Source of the DNA: a bacterium
GTDB lineage: Bacteria > Latescibacterota > UBA2968 > UBA8231
Assembly: GCA_027593305.1 (NCBI GenBank)
Contig: JAQCJA010000252.1
Location: 1-6,920, forward strand
Reading direction: 5' to 3'
DNA: 6,920 nt
Under the pieces are notes generated by a model. The model did not search any database and was not told the DNA's origin. It saw only the letters and a list, made by a program, of their open reading frames with translations. Below, one piece after another: positions 1 to 6,511 of the stretch (position 1 is the stretch's first letter; every line of letters starts with the position of its first letter). The translations under genes and the position numbers were made by a program.

Positions 1-591
1 AGCGAAGTCGGGACTGTTGAAGGCGGAAAAGTGCAGGCGCAGGCCATCGGCGCTGCGCTCATGCCGTCCCAGATCCGGCAGCACGAGGGGACCCGTGTCG
101 ACCTGATAGGCATTGCGCGCGCGATGGGTGTTCATGGTCTTCACCGGGCACTCAACGATGGCCCGCAGACCACTGTCAGCATCACCGATCTCCACCTGGG
201 CAACGAGGGGACGGTTGGCGTACGTCGCTTCTCGGATCTCTTCATTCGTCTGCACAATCGTGGCATCCGCCTCGACCAGCAGCGGTCGTTGTCCCTCCCA
301 CCACTGGCTCGCGGGCCGGATATCGCGGTAGCCCTCGTTCAGGTACGCCTTGCGGCGGAAAATCACGCCCCAGTGCGGCCCAAAAACCGGTAGAAAATCA
401 TAGTTGTCCTCGAGAAACAGGTCCCTCTCCGCAAATGTGTCCTCGCTCTTGCACGAGGCGCACTGGAGATAGTCTTCGTGGGTGCCATTGCGATCATCGA
501 TCAGCCGTGTGCGCGACTCGACCCAGAAACGCACCTCATTTGCGGGGGCCTTGCCGAGAACGAATGACTTGCCATAGTCGAGGGGATTCAT
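1..591 (-). CDS. Hypothetical protein, N-terminal 197 codons, truncated by the left window edge
   Basis: Read on the minus strand, an uninterrupted frame starts at the ATG whose complement is at 589-591 and stays open to base 1, so the C-terminus is missing. The visible product starts MNPLDYGKSFVLGKAP. It is hydrophilic, with no signal peptide or membrane helix, and is rich in aromatic and charged residues: a WW pair near residue 97 and a motif FGPHWGVIFRRK at about 70-81. A CxxC pair (Cys44, Cys47; CASCKSED) could bind metal but stands alone in the visible part; Cys148 is the only other cysteine. I do not recognise the family. The codon pattern is that of a real gene, and the other frames across the region give only short, compositionally odd products. 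No other ATG or GTG lies in frame close upstream. The start has no purine-rich ribosome site; the bases before it read TTTGGCCTCCT. It is divergent from the YjfB-like gene and shares a 121-bp intergenic region with it. Confidence 0.75.
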   Translation of the reverse strand, partial: MNPLDYGKSFVLGKAPANEVRFWVESRTRLIDDRNGTHEDYLQCASCKSEDTFAERDLFLEDNYDFLPVFGPHWGVIFRRKAYLNEGYRDIRPASQWWEGQRPLLVEADATIVQTNEEIREATYANRPLVAQVEIGDADSGLRAIVECPVKTMNTHRARNAYQVDTGPLVLPDLGRHERSADGLRLHFSAFNSPDFA

Positions 592-628
592 AGGAGGCCA
601 AAGGTAAAGGGTCTGCTTGAGAATTATG

Positions 629-655
629 TGAAGTTCACCGTCCGCATGCCGATAT
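629..655 (+). promoter_or_regulatory. Sigma-28 (FliA)-type promoter for the YjfB-like gene
   Basis: The -35 element is TGAAGTTC at 629-636, followed by an 11-base spacer (637-647) and the -10 element GCCGATAT at 648-655. The enterobacterial FliA consensus is TAAAGTTT-N11-GCCGATAA, so 13 of 16 element positions match and the spacer is exact. Transcription would start near 662, leaving a leader of about 50 bases before the ATG at 713. The downstream gene belongs to a family named for a putative motility role, which supports the call independently. The match is seen directly; promoter activity is inferred. Confidence 0.8.
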
Positions 656-712
656 AGAGAACAGGTAAGTCGGTTTTCCTGGCAACGGCAAGTTTGTGGA
701 TGGTGTTGCGAC

Positions 713-904
713 ATGGATGGATTGACAGCAGCCATTGTGGACACGGCATCGGCCCTCACTGCGGTGCGCCTGCAGAGTGAGATGTCCACGAAGCTGCTCG
801 ACAAGGCCCTCGACCAGCAGGGTCAGATGGCGATGTCGCTGCTGCAGGCTCTGCCCTCCGCATCCCCTGCCGGTTCCGGCGAGATCATCGACATCCTGGC
901 CTGA
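713..904 (+). CDS. YjfB-family putative motility protein
   Basis: This 63-residue protein matches my memory of the YjfB family (Pfam 'putative motility protein'), whose members are about 60 residues long. It starts with a short MDGLTAAIVDTASALT segment, has a central amphipathic helix with the hallmark LLDKALDQQGQMAMSLLQALP (about residues 28-48; compare the usual LKKALDxQxxxALxLLQALP), then a Gly/Pro/Ser-rich linker and a short hydrophobic end, GEIIDILA. It has no signal peptide or membrane segment. The biochemical role of the family is not established. GGATGG at 698-703 lies 9 bases before the ATG and is a passable ribosome site; nearby ATG/GTG triplets at 696-703 are out of frame. A sigma-28-type promoter lies 57 bases upstream, so expression is probably tied to late flagellar genes. 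No other flagellar gene is in the window, so it seems to be a single-gene transcript. Confidence 0.87.
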   Translation: MDGLTAAIVDTASALTAVRLQSEMSTKLLDKALDQQGQMAMSLLQALPSASPAGSGEIIDILA

Positions 905-1025
905 GCCGGCGGCGCTGCTGGAACTGCGCTTCGCCCCGGCGGCACCTTCCGAGGGAACATCCCGGGCGACACCTCACAAGTACGCGCACCGGCCTCTCAC
1001 CACAGTTCTCTCACTCCCTGATCTC
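905..1025. other. Convergent spacer between the YjfB-like and OmpA-like genes
   Basis: These 121 bases separate two genes that end towards each other. No open frame here looks coding. A GC-rich stretch (904-945) has partly complementary GCCG/CGGC arms but no sustained stem and no T-run on either strand, so no intrinsic terminator is called. The right end contains one copy of the 15-bp tandem duplication annotated separately. Confidence 0.6.
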
Positions 1026-1037
1026 TCACTCCCAGAT
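1008..1037. repeat. 15-bp tandem duplication across the 3' end of the OmpA-like gene
   Basis: CTCTCACTCCCTGAT (1008-1022) is followed at once by CTCTCACTCCCAGAT (1023-1037), which differs at one position. A shorter match, CTCTCACC, at 994-1001 may be a decayed third copy. On the minus strand the second unit encodes the last residues (Ile-Trp-Glu) and the stop of the OmpA-like protein; the first unit lies just past the stop. The arrangement also makes a perfect 7-bp inverted repeat, CTGATCT (1018-1024) and AGATCAG (1034-1040), around a 9-base loop. With no T-run next to it, it does not qualify as a standard terminator. Confidence 0.7.
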
Positions 1038-1763
1038 CAGCACTTCAATCCGCCGGTTCAGTTGCCTGTTTTCCGGCGTGTCGTTGCTGACGATCGGCTG
1101 TTCCTCGCCGAATCCCTTGGCGTCGATCATCTGTGCCGTAATGAAGTCGTATTGCGCCACCAGCCAGTTCTTCACATTGGTTGCCCGCAGCAGGGACAGC
1201 GTCAGATTCGCGTCGGCATCCCCATCGGCGTCCGTGTGTCCCTCGATCACCAGCTTCGCAGGTGAGAACAGGCGGACGAAATCCGCCACTTTGGCGAATT
1301 CCTCTGCCGCCCCGGGTTTCAACGATCCGTCCCCGGGATCAAAGAGCACGCCGTTGTCGATCACCAGACGGGGCACAACGATATCACTCTTCATCGCCGT
1401 CTTGTAACGGATCATCGGGTGGGCAATGGCGACGTCATTTGGCACGAAGACACCCACCGACGACGACTGCTGGGAGTCGGTGATGTTCATCGTGCCGATA
1501 AATACCCGCATCGGGGTCCGTGAACCGCGGATGATGCGCTTTTCCCGGTAGACGTTGAGCACATCCCCCTTGTTGATGCTGGCCGCCTGACCACGGTCGA
1601 TGTAGTACCGCCGTTCGCTCTGCTCATGATCCAGAGCAAGTCCCGTACTGACCGGATTGATCACATGCCGGATTCGCGGCGGCGAAAACTGGGCGGCAGC
1701 GGGCAACGCCCAGGCCGCCTGCAGCACAACAAGAAACAGCGCGGTGCGATAGATTTTCAGCAT
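1026..1763 (-). CDS. Exported OmpA-family peptidoglycan-binding protein with SH3-like N-terminal module
   Basis: The 245-residue product is predicted to sit in the periplasm or at the outer membrane and bind peptidoglycan. Residues 1-24 form a signal peptide (MLKIYRTALFLVVLQ, ending PAAA before Gln25). Residues 45-130 form a beta-rich module of the kind found in FlgT-like C-termini and other cell-envelope proteins, with the pattern YYIDRGQAASINKGDVLNVY, FIGTMNITD, SSVGVFV. Residues 135-244 are an OmpA C-terminal domain: VLFDPGDGSLKP, VIEGHTDADGDAD, LSLLRATNV, AKGFGEEQP and a closing NRRIEVLIWE. Asp178 and Arg193 align with the diaminopimelate-binding Asp and Arg of E. coli OmpA (Asp271 and Arg286). 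The frame could be extended to 1952, but that adds 63 Arg-rich residues ahead of the signal peptide and overlaps the divergent protease gene, so the ATG at 1763 is preferred. No strong ribosome site precedes it. There is no lipobox cysteine, so it is soluble or envelope-associated rather than a lipoprotein. Confidence 0.9.
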   Translation of the reverse strand: MLKIYRTALFLVVLQAAWALPAAAQFSPPRIRHVINPVSTGLALDHEQSERRYYIDRGQAASINKGDVLNVYREKRIIRGSRTPMRVFIGTMNITDSQQSSSVGVFVPNDVAIAHPMIRYKTAMKSDIVVPRLVIDNGVLFDPGDGSLKPGAAEEFAKVADFVRLFSPAKLVIEGHTDADGDADANLTLSLLRATNVKNWLVAQYDFITAQMIDAKGFGEEQPIVSNDTPENRQLNRRIEVLIWE

Positions 1764-1893
1764 CGGAGCGATTGCCGGCAGAGTAAGGGTGCACCGCTTG
1801 TTGTAACTTACAGCGCATGGCTTGCCCTTGCCCGTCTGTCGGCTACCTCTACTACATCGGCCGCCTCTGCCGTGAAGGCCAACACTGGATCCC
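1764..1893. other. Divergent intergenic region between OmpA-like and CPBP protease genes
   Basis: These 130 bases must hold the promoters of both flanking genes unless transcription enters from farther away. An 11-bp perfect palindrome, TGTAA-C-TTACA, lies at 1802-1812 and could be an operator half or a chance match. A possible sigma-70 pair for the rightward gene, TTGCCC (1828-1833) and TACTAC (1850-1855) with 16 bases between, matches too poorly to call as a promoter. Confidence 0.4.
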
Positions 1894-4800
1894 ATGGAAC
1901 AACGCCTAGAAGGTCGTGACATACGCCTGATCCTGATCTGTGCGGGCCTCACTCTCGTGAGCCTGCTGGTAGGAACGCATTTCTTCTATGACGCCTTCCC
2001 GGAAGCGACCATCGACTTCCGCATCACACGGGACGAAGCGCGGGTGCGCGGCGCCTCCTTCCTTGAGCATCGCGGCCTGGATCTGGCCGACTACCGTCAT
2101 GCCGCCGTGTTTGAGTTCGACGACCAGGCCAAGACGTTCCTTGAACGAGAGCGTGGCATCGAGGGCGCCAGTGATCTCATCGGTCATCCCGTACGGCTCT
2201 GGCGCTGGAGCAATCGCTGGTTCCGCGAACTGCAGAAGGAAGAGTTCCGCGTTGAACATACGACGACGGGCGAACTCGTCGGTTTCTCCCATCTCATCGA
2301 CGAAGATGCCACCGGCGCCAGCCTGACCCAGGATGATGCCCGACGTCTGGCAGAGCAGTTCCTGACGCAGACCATCGGCCTGGCCCCGCAGAGCCTTGAA
2401 TTTGTCGAGGCGGAATCTACCGAGCGCCCGCACCGGGTCGACCACTCCTTCACCTGGAAGCTGGCCGGCTTTGCCGTCGCCGATGGCACCTACCGATATC
2501 GCGTCGGCATCCAGGGCGATCTGGTCAGTGGCTTTGCTGAGTTTCTCAAGGTGCCGGAGTCCTGGCAGCGACAATACGACGATCTGCGATCGCGCAATCA
2601 GGCAACAGGGATGATCGCCAGCCTGCTCATGTTCGTCACCTGGATCGCCATGCTCGCCCGCTTTGTCACCGGCATCCGCGGGCAGGACATCCGCTGGCGC
2701 ACGGTGCTCATCTTTGGCAGCATCGCCTTCACCCTCACCTTCCTGTCCCAGCTGAACAACCTGCCCGTCACGATCTACGGCTTCGACACAACCGACACAT
2801 TTTCCAGCTTCCTCGTCGAGAGTGTGCTCATCAGCCTGGCGGCGGCCCTGGCCTCGGGTGTGGCGATCAGTTTCATCGTCGCCGGCGCCGAGCCCGAATA
2901 CCGTCGCTGGTACGGCGGGCAGATCAGTCTCTCCGAGCAGTTTCTGCCCGATGGTATACGCACCAAACGCTTTCTCCTTGGCACCATCATCGGCCTGACG
3001 TTGACAGCGGTGTTTGTCGCCTATCAGACCTTGTTCTACCTCGTAGCCGATCACTTTGGCGCCTGGAGCCCGGCCGACATTCCGTACCAGGAAATGGTCA
3101 ACACCCAGTTTCCCTGGATTGTTGTCCTGCTCATCGGTTTCATGCCGGCCGTCTCGGAGGAGTTCACCTCCCGGGCGTTCTCCATCCCCTTTCTGCACCG
3201 GTTGCTCAGGCTCCGTTGGCTGGCCGTGGTGGTCTCTGCCCTTGTGTGGGGCTTCGCCCATGCCGGCTACCCGCAACAGCCCTTCTGGATCCGCGGCGTT
3301 GAGGTGAGCCTTGCAGGCATCGCCATGGGCTACGTCGTCATCCGCTGGGGACTGCTGCCGGCCCTCGTCTGGCACTACACGATCGACGCGCTGTACACGG
3401 CGTTGATCCTGCTGCGCTCGTCCAACCCCTACTTCGTCCTGTCCGCTGCCGTTTCCGTGGGCATCCTGCTCGTGCCGCTGGCTGTTGCCGTGCTGCTCTA
3501 CGTGCGGGGACGCTACTTCATCGATCCCGTATCACTGCTCAACCGTGAGGATGCGCCGCCTCTGGCCCGGCCACGCGGCCGGGATCGAGCGGACCTGAGC
3601 CCGGAAGCGCAGATCCTGTCCTCCGCCGGAGCGCTGCCGGTCTATCACCCGCTGCGTCCGGCGCGCCTTGGTGTGGCAGCTGTGGTTGTGCTCGCCAGCC
3701 TGGCAGTGTTTGCCCTGCCAAGGCCCGAGTGGTCACCCAAGGTGATCTTTTCCACCAGCACCGACGCGGCCCTGACGACGGCCCGGCAATACCTTCTGGA
3801 TCAGGGCGTCGCAGCCGACGATTTCCAATCCGTCGTCTCCCAGCAGACACAGTGGGATGCCAACGATGTCGCCTACCGGCATGACTACGTCGGGCCGGAG
3901 GCGGCCGTGCGGCTCTACCATGACGATCTGGCGCCGGCTATGTGGCTGGTGCGCTTCTACCGGGCCCAGGAAAAGGAGGAGTGGCAGGTCTACCTGCGGA
4001 CGGATGACGGCGGCGTCTATGCCGTTCGCCATCAGTTACCCGAGGATGCCGCCGGCGCGGACCTGAGCCAGGAGGATGCGCGCCTGCTGGCGGAGGATCA
4101 CCTGCGCGCCTTTGGCCTGGATCCGGCGGATTTCACCCTGAAGGAGTCGTCCTCCGAGAGGCTGCCGAATCGGCGGGACCACTGGTTCATCTGGGAGGCT
4201 GCCGACGGCGACAGACGCAACGTCGCGCAATCGTACTTCCGCTGCGAGGTCCACATCGCCGGTGATCACGCCGCAGGCCTGCGACGTTTCGTCAAACTAC
4301 CCGAGGACTGGCTGCGCGGGCGTGAGGAGGGCAGCATCTGGCGGACCGTTCTGCGCTGGGTGCCGATCCTGATCATCATCGCCGCCGCCATCCACCTGTT
4401 ATGGCTGCTGATTTCCCGCATACGTGCCGGCGAGTTGAACTGGAGCCGGCCCCTGTGGATCGGCGCTGCCGGGACGCTGTTGTTTGCCCTCAATGCCGTC
4501 AATGGGCTGCCTACCTTTTTCGCCGCCTACCCCACCGAAATCCCCCTCGGCCTGTTCACCCTGATGCAGGGCGTGGGCCTCGTCATCGGCGCCTTCGTCA
4601 TCGGTCTCACGATCGCCGGGGGAACGGGCCTGGCAGAGTCGATGTTCCCCGGATCTGTCAGCCGGCTGACATGGACGTCGCTGGCGCCGCAGGTCAAGGA
4701 TGGGCTGCTTCTGGCGGGCCTGGCCGTGGCGGGCGGTTTCGGTGCCGATCGCTGGTCCGAGGCGTTCCTGCTGATCTGGCCTGCAGCGGCGGTCCCCGGC

Positions 4801-5268
4801 AGTCCTGCCGTGCCCGGTGTCGACAGCCTGATTCCCGCCTTCGGCGGGCTCGCAGGTGCCCTGGCCCGTGGGCTCCTCACACCTTTGTCGGCAGCGGTTG
4901 CCATCTACTATGCCAGTCGCGTGTTACAACACGGGTCCCTGGTGGTCGTGGCGCTGCTGACACTTGGTGCCTGTGGAGCCGGTGCCGGTGCTTACACGAC
5001 GGCGGAGTTCTTCTTTGGTTGGGGCCAGTTCCTGCTGTCCGCCGGGTTTACGGCTGCCGCCGTCATCTGGCTGTATCGCGACAACGTCGCCGCCTATGCC
5101 CTCACCGGGTTCCTGACCGTTTCCATCGATGGTGCCCTCCGACTCGTGGCACAGCCCGCGCCTACCTTCAACCTGCAGGGCTGGATCTGGCTCGGCATCA
5201 CCGGCGTCGTCCTCGTCGTTCTCGGGATTGGTGCCGTGCGCACCCCGCGGAACCCTGCCGGTCTCTGA
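1894..5268 (+). CDS. Giant CPBP (CAAX/Rce1-type) intramembrane metalloprotease with PepSY-like domains and a degenerate second copy
   Basis: The 1124-residue polytopic inner-membrane protein carries the CPBP motifs once: EExxxR at Glu422-Glu423-Arg427 (SEEFTSRAF), a motif-2 histidine His456 in VWGFAHAG (with Trp452 where Phe is usual), and HxxxD at His494-Asp498 (WHYTID). Order: helix 11-30; extracytoplasmic PepSY-like pair about 40-235; about nine helices 240-537 with the active site; hydrophilic linker 540-588; helix 591-609; second PepSY-like pair about 617-815; about ten helices 820-1114. The second half aligns with the first at an offset of about 580 residues but has no EE pair and only one histidine (His1013) in the matching membrane region, so it is predicted inactive. 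Typical CPBP proteins have 200-350 residues. The substrate is unknown. The ATG at 1894 is the only good start: the upstream frame is closed by TGA at 1873, and the ribosome site is weak. It heads the group with the phosphoesterase. Confidence 0.9.
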   Translation: MEQRLEGRDIRLILICAGLTLVSLLVGTHFFYDAFPEATIDFRITRDEARVRGASFLEHRGLDLADYRHAAVFEFDDQAKTFLERERGIEGASDLIGHPVRLWRWSNRWFRELQKEEFRVEHTTTGELVGFSHLIDEDATGASLTQDDARRLAEQFLTQTIGLAPQSLEFVEAESTERPHRVDHSFTWKLAGFAVADGTYRYRVGIQGDLVSGFAEFLKVPESWQRQYDDLRSRNQATGMIASLLMFVTWIAMLARFVTGIRGQDIRWRTVLIFGSIAFTLTFLSQLNNLPVTIYGFDTTDTFSSFLVESVLISLAAALASGVAISFIVAGAEPEYRRWYGGQISLSEQFLPDGIRTKRFLLGTIIGLTLTAVFVAYQTLFYLVADHFGAWSPADIPYQEMVNTQFPWIVVLLIGFMPAVSEEFTSRAFSIPFLHRLLRLRWLAVVVSALVWGFAHAGYPQQPFWIRGVEVSLAGIAMGYVVIRWGLLPALVWHYTIDALYTALILLRSSNPYFVLSAAVSVGILLVPLAVAVLLYVRGRYFIDPVSLLNREDAPPLARPRGRDRADLSPEAQILSSAGALPVYHPLRPARLGVAAVVVLASLAVFALPRPEWSPKVIFSTSTDAALTTARQYLLDQGVAADDFQSVVSQQTQWDANDVAYRHDYVGPEAAVRLYHDDLAPAMWLVRFYRAQEKEEWQVYLRTDDGGVYAVRHQLPEDAAGADLSQEDARLLAEDHLRAFGLDPADFTLKESSSERLPNRRDHWFIWEAADGDRRNVAQSYFRCEVHIAGDHAAGLRRFVKLPEDWLRGREEGSIWRTVLRWVPILIIIAAAIHLLWLLISRIRAGELNWSRPLWIGAAGTLLFALNAVNGLPTFFAAYPTEIPLGLFTLMQGVGLVIGAFVIGLTIAGGTGLAESMFPGSVSRLTWTSLAPQVKDGLLLAGLAVAGGFGADRWSEAFLLIWPAAAVPGSPAVPGVDSLIPAFGGLAGALARGLLTPLSAAVAIYYASRVLQHGSLVVVALLTLGACGAGAGAYTTAEFFFGWGQFLLSAGFTAAAVIWLYRDNVAAYALTGFLTVSIDGALRLVAQPAPTFNLQGWIWLGITGVVLVVLGIGAVRTPRNPAGL
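2011..3528 (+). repeat. Protein-level repeat unit 1 of the CPBP protein (catalytic copy)
   Basis: Covers residues about 40-545: PepSY-like pair plus active CPBP membrane domain. Matches to unit 2 include residues 133-157 (HLIDEDATGASLTQDDAR...) against 713-737 (HQLPEDAAGADLSQEDAR...), 15 of 25 identical by eye; residues 214-224 (FAEFLKVPESW) against 796-806 (LRRFVKLPEDW); and the membrane stretch 261-291 against 843-873 (both starting IR and ending LP), 10 of 31 identical. Boundaries are approximate. Confidence 0.8.
3742..5235 (+). repeat. Protein-level repeat unit 2 of the CPBP protein (degenerate copy)
   Basis: Covers residues about 617-1114. The extracytoplasmic part is well conserved with unit 1, while the membrane part has diverged and lost the metal-binding and catalytic residues. 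The stretch expected to match SEEFTSRAF falls near GALARGLLTPLSA (988-1000), and the region matching HYTIDAL is near VSIDGAL (1076-1082), where the Asp may survive but the His does not. The alignment was made by eye and is uncertain in the last 200 residues. Confidence 0.7.
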
Positions 5269-5281
5269 CCGTCTGCGCTGC

Positions 5282-6511
5282 ATGCGTTTCTTCGGCTTTG
5301 TACTGACGCTTATCGGCGTCGTCTACCTGCTCGATCTGGCCCTGCTCGCCGGTGTCCACCGAACGTGGTGGCAGCACCGGTGGGTGCGCCGTGTCGCCCT
5401 CCTGACCCCCATCGCAGTGGCAGTCGGTCTGGGGATCTGGGCCGCCTCCCACGAACAGCAGTCGACGACATGGGTCGCCGTCGGCGCCGGGTTGACGTCC
5501 ATCATCTTCGCGCAATTGGCCGCCCTGCTGCTGGCGTTGCTGCTGTCCGCTGTGCCGCGTGGCGCCATCTGCCTCTGGGGCGTCCTGCGCCGTGGTGCCA
5601 GCGACGCTTTTGGCCGCACAGTTGCAGCCGCCGAGACGACGCCGAGATCACCGGATCGACGCCGCTTTCTGCGCGCCAGCCTCACGGCAATTCCCCTGGC
5701 GACCTCCAGTGCCGCCGCCGGAGGGACCCTGCAATCGATGCAGCGCCCGAAGATCCCCGAGATCCCCCTGCGGTATCCGGATCTGCCCGCCGCCTTGCAG
5801 GGGCTGCGCATCCTGCATCTGAGTGATCTGCATGTGGGCCCATACCTCGACCTGCGGGATGTCGCCCGTCTGCTGGAACGGGCGGCGGCGCTGACCCCCG
5901 ATCTGGTTCTCGTCACCGGTGACATCTGCGATCACATGCCCGACTATCTGGCAACCCTGCTGCTGATCGAGACACTGGCTCCCCCGCTGGGGATCTACGC
6001 ATCCCTCGGCAACCATGAGTATTTTCGCGGCCTGCCTGCGGTGCGCGCCTGTTTCGCGCGCTCCTCGATCCCCCTGCTGATCGACGCGGGGCTGAGCATC
6101 CCCGTTGGGGACCACCGGTTGTACGTCGCCGGTGCCGATGATCCGCGGTATCTTGCCAGCCCTGACGCCCACGCGCGTCTGCGGCGTTCGGTGGAGTCGA
6201 GCCTTGCCGGCGCCCCGTCCAATGCTTTCCACCTGCTCATGAGCCACCGCTCACAGGCCTTTGATACGGCGGCGCCTCTTGGTGTGCACCTGACCCTGTC
6301 GGGCCACACCCACGGTTTCCAGATGGGTTTTGCCGGTCGCAGCCTGCTGGAAGGCCTGCTGCCACAGAATTACGTATGGGGCCACTACGGCGGCGGCGAT
6401 ACGCAACTCTACACCAGTGCCGGCGTCGGCCACTGGTTTCCCTTCCGCCTGGGCTGTCCGCCGGAAGCGCCGCTCTTCACCCTCACTTCAGCAACCAGAC
6501 AGCTGAGCTGA
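5282..6511 (+). CDS. Membrane-anchored metallophosphoesterase (YkuE-like)
   Basis: A 409-residue calcineurin-like phosphoesterase with the full two-metal signature: SDLH (Asp182, His184), GDICDH (Asp214), GNHE (Asn244, His245), SH (His322) and GHTHG (His342, His344). The last block reads GHTHGFQ where YkuE-type enzymes usually have GHTHGGQ. The N-terminus has three predicted helices (about 3-24, 38-56, 62-92), then a loop and a twin-arginine-like DRRRFLRAS (125-133) followed by a hydrophobic stretch to about 148, so the catalytic domain probably faces the periplasm. Relatives include enzymes acting on phospholipid or UDP-diacylglucosamine-type substrates, but the substrate here cannot be read from sequence. 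An ATG at 5129 in the same frame would add 51 Ser/Pro/Arg-rich residues overlapping the protease gene; the ATG at 5282 starts directly at a hydrophobic helix (MRFFGFVLTLIGVVYL) and is preferred. It starts 13 bases after the protease stop, implying co-transcription. Confidence 0.9.
   Translation: MRFFGFVLTLIGVVYLLDLALLAGVHRTWWQHRWVRRVALLTPIAVAVGLGIWAASHEQQSTTWVAVGAGLTSIIFAQLAALLLALLLSAVPRGAICLWGVLRRGASDAFGRTVAAAETTPRSPDRRRFLRASLTAIPLATSSAAAGGTLQSMQRPKIPEIPLRYPDLPAALQGLRILHLSDLHVGPYLDLRDVARLLERAAALTPDLVLVTGDICDHMPDYLATLLLIETLAPPLGIYASLGNHEYFRGLPAVRACFARSSIPLLIDAGLSIPVGDHRLYVAGADDPRYLASPDAHARLRRSVESSLAGAPSNAFHLLMSHRSQAFDTAAPLGVHLTLSGHTHGFQMGFAGRSLLEGLLPQNYVWGHYGGGDTQLYTSAGVGHWFPFRLGCPPEAPLFTLTSATRQLS

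Noticed and set aside
31..393. Plus-strand 120-codon frame across the left end
   Set aside because: It is antisense to the minus-strand gene that stays open through 1-591, which has more natural amino-acid composition. The plus-strand product has no recognisable domain.
904..945. Possible GC-rich hairpin terminator after the YjfB-like gene
   Set aside because: The GCCG/CGGC arms pair for only about four bases before mismatches, and no T-run follows on either strand.
1828..1855. Possible sigma-70 promoter TTGCCC-N16-TACTAC before the CPBP gene
   Set aside because: The -10 element matches only three of six consensus bases, which is not above chance in this region.
1764..1952. N-terminal extension of the OmpA-like protein to an ATG at 1952
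   Set aside because: It would put 63 Arg/Ser/Gly-rich residues before a standard signal peptide and overlap the divergent protease gene. The ATG at 1763 places the signal peptide at the N-terminus.
1906..3375. A long open frame on the minus strand (489 codons) opposite the CPBP gene
   Set aside because: Its product is compositionally odd (rich in Gly, Asp, Glu and Gln, with no recognisable domain), and it lies wholly antisense to a gene with clear CPBP motifs. Long antisense frames are common in GC-rich genes.
5129..5281. Upstream ATG for the metallophosphoesterase at 5129
   Set aside because: The extra 51 residues are Ser/Pro-rich, overlap the protease gene and precede the first membrane helix. 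The ATG at 5282 fits gene spacing and topology better.
4401..5306. A 301-codon plus-strand frame overlapping the end of the CPBP gene
   Set aside because: The product is Arg/Pro/Cys-rich with no domain, as expected for a shifted frame of GC-rich coding DNA. The CPBP frame over the same bases encodes regular membrane helices.
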